Positions 1 through 4,091 of a DNA stretch of 7,719 nt are shown here, in pieces. Under the pieces are notes generated by a model. That model was not told the origin of the DNA, did not search any database, and saw only the letters and a list, made by a program, of their open reading frames with translations. The DNA comes from Eggerthellaceae bacterium. GTDB taxonomy: Bacteria; Actinomycetota; Coriobacteriia; Coriobacteriales; Eggerthellaceae. The position numbers were made by a program, and so were the translations under genes. The number at the start of each line of letters is the position of its first letter. Position 1 is the first letter of the stretch. The stretch spans positions 1 through 7,719 of the forward strand of contig DMNP01000364.1 of assembly GCA_003452695.1 (NCBI GenBank), read 5' to 3'.

Positions 1-132
1 AAGCCCTTGCCATGGCTCGTGGCAGCCTGCTTCCACGAACGCCTCGGTATTCTGACTTGGGCCGGCACCAATCGGCCTTCACAGTAGCGGCACTGTGCGG
101 GACTTCCACCCGACTTCCCCGGGTCGCGTTCG
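1..132 (-). promoter_or_regulatory. Cobalamin riboswitch controlling a gene beyond the left edge
   Basis: Read on the minus strand, this has the order of elements of a cobalamin aptamer. A closing helix pairs CGAACGC (132-126) with GCGTTCG (42-36). Next comes GGGGAAG, then a CGGG/CCCG hairpin with loop TGGAAGT, then the core GTGCCGCTACTGTGA (about 95-80). A GGCCG/CGGCC arm follows, and the B12-box-like AAGTCAGAATACC lies just before the closing 3' strand. Positions 1-35 form a second hairpin almost identical to the one after the riboswitch at 7205-7342. RNA runs leftwards, so the expression platform and target gene are outside the window. The radical SAM gene at 358-1524 is upstream and is not the target. 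The upstream start is uncertain; the only promoter-like match is a weak TGTTACCAT at 193-185. Confidence 0.85.
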
Positions 133-186
133 CGATTCGATTTTTTCAACAGCTCGGAGGGCTATGCGCCCTAAATCGGGACACAT

Positions 187-222
187 GGTAACACATCGGA
201 TGCTTTTGTGTACCGTTTTTTT
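187..222 (+). terminator. Terminator-like hairpin plus T tract on the plus strand
   Basis: GGTA-A-CACA (187-195, one bulged A) pairs with TGTGTACC (207-214) around an 11-nt loop. It is followed by CG and seven T (216-222). That is the layout of an intrinsic terminator read rightwards. No plus-strand gene is visible to its left in the window, so it may shield the radical SAM gene from antisense transcription, or be chance in an AT-richer spacer. Confidence 0.3.
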
Positions 223-271
223 CCTTTTATGCAGGCTTCGTGCGCAGTCGCGGCTACTTCTCGCAACCTGG

Positions 272-286
272 AAGGCATTATGCCTT
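272..286. repeat. Perfect 7-bp inverted repeat around one base
   Basis: AAGGCAT-T-ATGCCTT lies between the radical SAM stop codon (358) and the riboswitch start. It is perfectly palindromic, but too compact for an RNA terminator (one-base loop, no T tract on either side). It looks more like a DNA-binding site or an attenuated RNA fold. No function can be assigned from sequence. Confidence 0.4.
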
Positions 287-357
287 ATCGCTCGCATAGC
301 ACGGGCAAACACACCGAGCGAATCGCAGCGGAGCAGGAACGGGTGCCGTTCTAGCTC

Positions 358-1524
358 CTAGAACGTCGTACCTTTCAGACACATGCGCTGGTGGCCGGAA
401 TCGAAGTCGAAGCTATGCCACGAACCGCCGGCGCAGAAATCGACGTGCTCGCAGGCGCTGCATTCCTCGGTAAGCTCGGACAAGTCGCGGCGCAGGAAGG
501 CGAAGCGGTTCTCCCACACGTCCAGGAAATCGTCGCGGTAGACGTTGCCCTGCACGGTCTCGGGACGCCGCTCGATGTCCAGGCAGCTGACGATGTCGCC
601 CGTGGCGGTGATGGACGCCGTGTAGATGCCCGCCGTGCACAGGAAGTACGCATCGCGCACCTCGTGTTCCAAATCCAGGCCCAGGAAATGGCAGCAGCCA
701 TAGGTAAGCGGCCAGCCATCGATGCGCTTTTCGCGTATGAACTGCAGCAACGTGCGGTGGTCATCGGCATCCAGCATCAGTTCGGGGTGTTCCAGCGCGC
801 GGCCCATCGGCTCGATGGCGGCCAGGCGCCAAGAATCGATGTCCACGCCTTCCAGTTCGGCGAACATGGCCTCCAAGTCTGCGATGTTGCGCTTGTGCAC
901 GATGGTCGTTATCTGCACATGGTCGAACGATCCGTTGTCCACCAGGTTTTGAACCCCGCGCAGCGCCTCGTCGTGGGCTCCTTGCCGGTTGCGGAACCAG
1001 TCGTGCGCGGGCGCCAGGCCATCCAGGCTCACCGATACCGTGCACATGCCGCTGTCGGCCAGGCGCTGCGCCACGGCGGGCGTGATCAGCGTGGCGTTCG
1101 TGGTCATACCCCAACGAAACCCCATGTCCGTGGCCTGCTCCATCAGCTCGAACAGGTCGCGGCGCAGCAGCGGCTCGCCACCCGTAATGCACAGCATCGT
1201 GCGCGCGGTGCCATAGCGCTGCTTCACGCTTTCCAAGATTTCAAGCAACTTGTCGGCGGGCACTTGCGGCGAAGCCGTTCCGTCGCAGCGGCTGCCGCAG
1301 TGCAGGCAGTGCTCGTTGCACTGCTCGGTCAATTCCAGGAACAGGTTGCGCAGCTCGGGTTCGCGGTGCTTGCGCCGCCTCCATGCAGCCAACTCTTCCA
1401 GCTGGTGCTGCTTCAGGGCGAGAAACTGCGCACGGTCCAGGTCCGCACCTTGTTCGCCCGCATCGTTAAACCCAGCACCGGCAGCTTTCAACCCTATGCC
1501 GGCGGATTGCGCCAATTCGGCCAT
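358..1524 (-). CDS. Radical SAM/SPASM peptide-modifying enzyme candidate
   Basis: This is a 388-aa cytoplasmic radical SAM enzyme. The S-adenosylmethionine-binding [4Fe-4S] motif CX3CX2C is C69-x3-C73-x2-C76, with a further Cys at 80, and GGEP follows at 115-118. The C-terminal third is a SPASM-type auxiliary cluster domain: C296, then G309-x4-C314, then C355-x2-C358-x5-C364, and a final C382. The Cys usually expected three residues after C364 is replaced (position 368 is Ser). C277-C278 may contribute other ligands. SPASM radical SAM enzymes commonly modify ribosomally made peptides or proteins. The gene starts three bases after the stop of the YGPP protein gene and has no strong ribosome binding site, which suggests translational coupling and makes that protein the prime substrate candidate. 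From memory only, a radical SAM family called CbpB (rSAM_cobopep) pairs with a small precursor CbpA; membership here is unverified. The first 58 residues are outside the core fold and unassigned. Confidence 0.9.
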   Translation of the reverse strand: MAELAQSAGIGLKAAGAGFNDAGEQGADLDRAQFLALKQHQLEELAAWRRRKHREPELRNLFLELTEQCNEHCLHCGSRCDGTASPQVPADKLLEILESVKQRYGTARTMLCITGGEPLLRRDLFELMEQATDMGFRWGMTTNATLITPAVAQRLADSGMCTVSVSLDGLAPAHDWFRNRQGAHDEALRGVQNLVDNGSFDHVQITTIVHKRNIADLEAMFAELEGVDIDSWRLAAIEPMGRALEHPELMLDADDHRTLLQFIREKRIDGWPLTYGCCHFLGLDLEHEVRDAYFLCTAGIYTASITATGDIVSCLDIERRPETVQGNVYRDDFLDVWENRFAFLRRDLSELTEECSACEHVDFCAGGSWHSFDFDSGHQRMCLKGTTF

Positions 1525-1527
1525 GGG

Positions 1528-2067
1528 CTATTTCACGCGCACTTTCACGGTAACGGTTTCCCATGTCGACACGAAGCGGTTGGTGCCTGCAGCCTTAACC
1601 TTCACCTTCATGGTGTGCAGGCCCTTCTTCGCGCCCTTGGCCAGTTTCACGGCGCCCGTCCTCTTGTTTACGGAAAGCGCCTTCGACGAGCCCTTCGCCA
1701 CCTTTGCGAACGTAACGGCGCCCTTGGCCTTCTTCACCGTAATGGCCCGCGGGAACGTGTATGCGCGTAAGGCCGCCTTCGATGCCGTCACGGCCTTGGG
1801 GGTTGCTTTCACAACCATCGGGTTAGGCCACATCGTCGATATCGAGGGAGGGCCGTACAGCACCTGCACCGGCTCTTCGAAAACGGAAGGCGGTCCGTAC
1901 AGGCACACGCTCACGTCTTCAGACACGCCGATCTTCGCAATTGTAATCGTCTGCGCCGCCTGCGCCTGGCCACCAGGGCCCGCATCGGGAACGGCCGCCA
2001 AGGGCACTCCCGCCACCAAACCCGCCACGCACGCGCCGGCAATGTAGGTTCCGATTTTCCGTTTCAT
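1528..2067 (-). CDS. Secreted protein with two LYGPPS motifs, putative radical SAM substrate
   Basis: This is a 179-aa exported protein. The ATG at 2067 was chosen because it gives a proper signal peptide (MKRK, a hydrophobic stretch, AQA near residues 35-37) and has GGGGTG just upstream; the open frame before it reads as non-coding. The mature N-terminus holds C55 and two copies of LYGPPS at 56-61 and 70-75, fourteen residues apart and separated by an acidic/proline spacer. Residues from about 84 to 179 form a Lys-rich beta-type domain. It aligns by eye with the C-terminus of the CbiK-containing protein at 4092-6983: both have KAKG or AKGK, then KKG, then KVKV, ending VTVKVRVK here and LKIKVTK there. 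The radical SAM gene follows three bases downstream. The duplicated short motif next to a radical SAM/SPASM gene suggests a modified peptide region on a surface-displayed carrier. No family name is recognised with certainty. It could instead be an ordinary wall-associated protein. Confidence 0.85.
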   Translation of the reverse strand: MKRKIGTYIAGACVAGLVAGVPLAAVPDAGPGGQAQAAQTITIAKIGVSEDVSVCLYGPPSVFEEPVQVLYGPPSISTMWPNPMVVKATPKAVTASKAALRAYTFPRAITVKKAKGAVTFAKVAKGSSKALSVNKRTGAVKLAKGAKKGLHTMKVKVKAAGTNRFVSTWETVTVKVRVK

Positions 2068-2110
2068 GATGCACCCCAATCCGCCCCGCCTCTTGGCCCG
2101 GGGCACGACC

Positions 2111-2119
2111 AGTATACCA
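2111..2119 (-). promoter_or_regulatory. Extended -10 promoter for the YGPP/radical SAM operon
   Basis: Read leftwards, TGG-TATACT is a good extended -10 element, 43 bases before the ATG at 2067. No convincing -35 hexamer sits 16-18 bases upstream, which fits an extended -10 promoter. The resulting leader of about 35-40 nt is too short for a riboswitch. Confidence 0.45.
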
Positions 2120-2161
2120 CGAGCGGCAAATCGAGCCATGCTGGACCGCCAACACCGCTTC

Positions 2162-2217
2162 GAGCGCTGGGAGCGCTGGTAGCGACGAAACAGCCTCGTC
2201 GCTCCGCATAGAGCGCT
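2162..2217. repeat. GAGCGCT triplet with embedded 8-bp hairpin
   Basis: GAGCGCT occurs at 2162-2168, 2171-2177 and 2211-2217; the first two extend to a direct repeat of GAGCGCTGG. Between the second and third copies is a perfect inverted repeat, AGCGACGA (2181-2188) and TCGTCGCT (2196-2203), with a 7-nt loop. The block sits some 40-100 bp upstream of the -10 of the YGPP operon and downstream of the broken HEPN gene. It could be an operator array or the 3' end of the TA transcript. There is no T tract on either side. Confidence 0.35.
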
Positions 2218-2322
2218 TTCATACGCATGACGACATTCGTCCGAATTCCAAGATGCCGAAATAGCGCATTCGTCTATATAACGGCCGTTCACGCAGCTTC
2301 GCGTGCTTTACGCCCTGCGCCT

Positions 2323-2659
2323 TTACTGCGCGAGAATGGAATTGCAGAACGCCAGAAGCTCGGGAATGCTGGTAGTGGCGGTATCCCAGATTATACTGGG
2401 GTTCAGCTTTGCATAGCCATGTGCTATGCGATTGCGCAAGCCGTATGCCTGAGCCCAAATTTCGGACGGATATGATTCCTGGAGCGCGTCGAAATAACTA
2501 CTCGCACCTACAAGCTCCCGATTTGGAACATGGGCATCAGGATAAGGTCGAGATGATCGGCATTTACGGCTACCGTTTCCTCGGTCATGCCGTATCTTTC
2601 TATCCGCTCGGCAATGCTTTCGCATAACGGCACGATGAGCTCTATGCATTCGATGGCAT
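2323..2659 (-). pseudogene. Broken HEPN toxin gene (HepT-like)
   Basis: The HEPN protein is spread over two frames. The first (about 2658-2516) encodes a HEPN helix 1 and 2 region containing CESIAERIERYGM and ending FQIGSL-stop. The second (from about 2520) encodes the C-terminal half with RNRIAHGY, the RX4HXY active-site motif, ending at TAA 2323-2325. Adding one G to the GGG run at 2517-2519 fuses the halves and recreates the family motif QIGEL. A second lesion is likely at the start: the ATG overlapping the nucleotidyltransferase stop (TGATG, 2659) runs into TAG after five codons. The HEPN frame itself has no ATG, GTG or TTG between its upstream in-frame stop and a GTG inside helix 1. Two lesions favour true decay over a sequencing error. 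The intact relative at 3570-3920 shows what it should look like. When intact, such proteins are RNases or tRNA-targeting toxins. Confidence 0.8.
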
Positions 2660-2961
2660 CAGGATTGCGTATACACCATCAGCCTGTCCTTCAGGTAGCG
2701 CTCTCTCGCACGCGGGTAAAACGAGTCCTCGCCACACACAATGTCGACCGGGCGTCCCAGCATGGCTTCTAGTTTCCGGGCAAAGGAATCGAGCGAGAAG
2801 AGCGTGAAGCCCCGATTGCACTCGATGCATAAATCGATATCGGAAGCCTCGTCGTTGTCGCCCCGCGCACGCGATCCGAACAGATACGCTTCGCGCACTG
2901 GATAAGGTTTCGCGCACTCGGCTACTGCTCGTGCGATGGCTTTCGTGTTCAAAGTGTCCAT
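2659..2961 (-). CDS. MNT-type nucleotidyltransferase antitoxin
   Basis: This is a 100-aa minimal nucleotidyltransferase of the MNT/HEPN (type VII) toxin-antitoxin class. The signature GSRARG is at 29-34, followed by S40-D41-I-D43, with a third acidic residue at D73 (VDIV), so the metal-binding catalytic triad is intact. In the characterised MntA/HepT pair from Shewanella, the antitoxin inactivates the HEPN toxin by adding AMP to the Tyr of RX4HXY. The start was set at ATG 2961; an in-frame TTG two codons earlier is less likely. The gene overlaps the downstream HEPN frame through TGATG, but that toxin gene is broken, so this antitoxin may be an orphan or may act on the HEPN protein at 3570-3920. 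There is no ribosome binding site, and the -10 element lies directly in front, so the mRNA is probably leaderless. Confidence 0.85.
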   Translation of the reverse strand: MDTLNTKAIARAVAECAKPYPVREAYLFGSRARGDNDEASDIDLCIECNRGFTLFSLDSFARKLEAMLGRPVDIVCGEDSFYPRARERYLKDRLMVYTQS

Positions 2962-2967
2962 GGGCAA

Positions 2968-2976
2968 AGTATATCA
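2968..2976 (-). promoter_or_regulatory. Extended -10 promoter giving a probable leaderless mRNA
   Basis: Read leftwards, TGA-TATACT ends six bases before the ATG at 2961. Transcription would start at or next to the start codon, which explains the missing ribosome binding site. A -35 hexamer at normal spacing is not convincing. Confidence 0.45.
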
Positions 2977-3002
2977 TGCGCCATCAATGCAAGACGAGTC
3001 GC

Positions 3003-3020
3003 GCCGCCGCGCACGGCGGC
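3003..3020. repeat. GC-rich inverted repeat between the divergent TA promoters
   Basis: GCCGCC (3003-3008) and GGCGGC (3015-3020) form a 6-bp stem with a 6-nt loop. A second small inverted repeat, ATGCGG (3055-3060) and CCGCAT (3067-3072), lies 35 bp further on. Both are in the 163-bp gap between the two divergent modules and are candidate regulatory sites or terminator remnants. Neither has a T tract. Confidence 0.3.
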
Positions 3021-3078
3021 TGCAGCAGGCAAAGCTGTCACTTTTCACGGCCCCATGCGGCCATCCCCGCATTTGAAC

Positions 3079-3106
3079 TTTCCAATATTTCTAATAGGAT
3101 TATAAT
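3079..3106 (+). promoter_or_regulatory. Sigma70-like promoter of the right TA module
   Basis: TTTCCA (3079-3084), a 16-bp spacer and TATAAT (3101-3106) form a promoter with a perfect -10. Transcription would start near 3113, leaving a leader of about 12 nt that carries the strong ribosome binding site GGGGGAG (3116-3122) before the ATG at 3125. Confidence 0.6.
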
Positions 3107-3112
3107 ATATTG
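3083..3112. promoter_or_regulatory. Candidate operator for RHH autoregulation
   Basis: CAATAT (3083-3088) is repeated inverted as ATATTG (3107-3112), so the arms straddle the promoter -10. Nested palindromes ATTATAAT (3099-3106) and AATATATT (3104-3111) overlap it. Ribbon-helix-helix antitoxins usually bind short inverted repeats over their own promoter, and the adjacent gene starts with such a domain. The AT-rich sequence makes chance palindromes likely, so this remains a candidate. Confidence 0.4.
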
Positions 3113-3124
3113 AAAGGGGGAGCA

Positions 3125-3589
3125 ATGGGTGAAAATATATCGGTGTATCTGAGCGATGCGGCATTGAAAAAACTCGATGCAGCCGTTGCGCGAGAAGCCG
3201 CCGGGGATCGCGCGAAGGGCCTTTCTGGGCGTAAAGTTGCCAGCAGATCGAGTGTTGTCCAGCGCCTTATAGAAGATGGCCTAAAGGATGCTCCGTTGGA
3301 CCGCGCGACCATCGCCTATCACGTAATCTCGCTTGCAGAGCAGTACGGTGCTGGAAAAGTATCCTTATTCGGCTCTCACGCCCGCGGCGAGGCAACCGCC
3401 GATTCCGATGTGGATATTCTCCTTGAAAAAGGCGCTATACATGGCTTGCAGGTCCTCGACTTCCAGGAAGAGCTGTCCGCGAGACTTGGTTGCGCGGTCG
3501 ATGTGGTAACAACAGCGGGCGCTAGTGAGCGTTTTCTCGGGAGAATCCGACGAGACGAGGTGGTGCTGTATGCGGCTGTCGGAACGTGA
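3125..3589 (+). CDS. RHH-MNT fusion antitoxin
   Basis: This 154-aa protein combines two antitoxin domains. Residues 3-54 look like a ribbon-helix-helix DNA-binding domain: a beta strand ISVYL (5-9), a helix from about 11, a Lys/Arg-rich loop, then SRSSVVQRLIEDGL (40-53). Residues 62-150 are a minimal nucleotidyltransferase with GSHARG at 83-88, then SDVD with D95 and D97, and D126 as the third acidic residue. The catalytic set is complete. The ATG at 3125 was chosen over the in-frame TTG at 3110 because it sits behind GGGGGAG. The gene overlaps the HEPN gene by 20 bases, as expected for a coupled pair. The likely role is two-fold: AMP transfer onto the HEPN toxin by the MNT domain, and repression of its own promoter by the RHH domain. 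MNT antitoxins usually lack a DNA-binding domain, so the fusion is unusual. The fusion is seen directly; its functions are inferred from the domains. Confidence 0.88.
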   Translation: MGENISVYLSDAALKKLDAAVAREAAGDRAKGLSGRKVASRSSVVQRLIEDGLKDAPLDRATIAYHVISLAEQYGAGKVSLFGSHARGEATADSDVDILLEKGAIHGLQVLDFQEELSARLGCAVDVVTTAGASERFLGRIRRDEVVLYAAVGT

Positions 3590-3920
3590 CGAAGACCAGC
3601 TGCATACAATCATGCGCTACTGCCTGAGGCTTGAAGAGGCAATTGAGAGGTTCGGCAGGAACTTCGAAACGTTCGAATCGGATGTGGTGTATCAGGACAG
3701 CTGCTCGCTGTGCATCATCCAGATTGGCGAAGCAGTGAGCAGGATTTCCAGCAGTTTCACCACCGAACATCCGGAAATCGATTGGAGCCGCATATACGGC
3801 ATGCGTTGCCATCTCGTGCACGGTTACGACATGTTCGACGCCGAAATAGTCTGGGATGCCATCGAACGCTGCATTCCCCCGCTGAAAGAGTTCTGCCAGC
3901 GACAACTGGGAATGCAGTAA
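3570..3920 (+). CDS. hepT: HEPN toxin (HepT-like)
   Basis: This is a 116-aa all-helical HEPN protein. The start was set at ATG 3570, behind GAGGTGG, overlapping the end of the RHH-MNT gene; the frame stays open upstream to a GTG at 3525, but that reading adds an unusual Cys/Trp-rich tail. Family features are YCLRLEEAIERFG in helix 1, QIGEAV at 51-56, and the RX4HXY motif with R79, H84 and Y86. In the characterised HepT, Arg and His are needed for RNase-type activity and the Tyr is the residue AMPylated by MntA. All are present, so the toxin appears functional. It keeps a Trp-Asp pair (IVWD) also present as IIWD in the broken copy at 2323-2659, showing the two modules are related. A convergent hairpin at 4024-4055 lies downstream. 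Confidence 0.88.
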   Translation: MRLSERDEDQLHTIMRYCLRLEEAIERFGRNFETFESDVVYQDSCSLCIIQIGEAVSRISSSFTTEHPEIDWSRIYGMRCHLVHGYDMFDAEIVWDAIERCIPPLKEFCQRQLGMQ

Positions 3921-4023
3921 CAAAGGCGCCATGGACGGCCATAGCGGTCGTTTGCAGCACGGTCGAACGGCTAATGCCAGCCCGCCCGAGTGCAATGGCG
4001 CAGAGCAGGGCATCGGAAACGCA

Positions 4024-4055
4024 AGGCGCCTCTCCCGACTTGGGGAGGGGCGCCT
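4024..4055. terminator. Strong hairpin between convergent genes
   Basis: AGGCGCC-T-CTCCC (4024-4036) pairs with GGGAG-G-GGCGCCT (4043-4055), a 13-bp stem including one T-G pair, with loop GACTTG. It lies 36 bases after the stop of the chelatase gene (minus) and about 100 bases after the HEPN stop (plus). On the minus side it is followed by TTGCGTTT, a weak U tract; on the plus side there is none. It most likely ends the chelatase transcript and may also block convergent read-through. Confidence 0.6.
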
Positions 4056-4091
4056 GCTAGCTACGCGAATGATAACGCAAGTGCAGAATCG

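Noticed and set aside
1..35. Kissing-loop partner for the cobalamin aptamer core in the 3' hairpin
   Set aside because: I looked for a match to the core loop CCGCTA in the apical loops of both 3' hairpins and found none convincing. The hairpin is reported, but not labelled as the kissing element.
391..1770. 459-codon open frame on the plus strand
   Set aside because: It is antisense to the radical SAM gene and the end of the YGPP gene, both of which have recognisable motifs on the minus strand.
2068..2292. N-terminal extension of the YGPP protein to 2292
   Set aside because: It would run across the promoter, the repeats and the hairpin, and it precedes a perfect signal peptide start at 2067.
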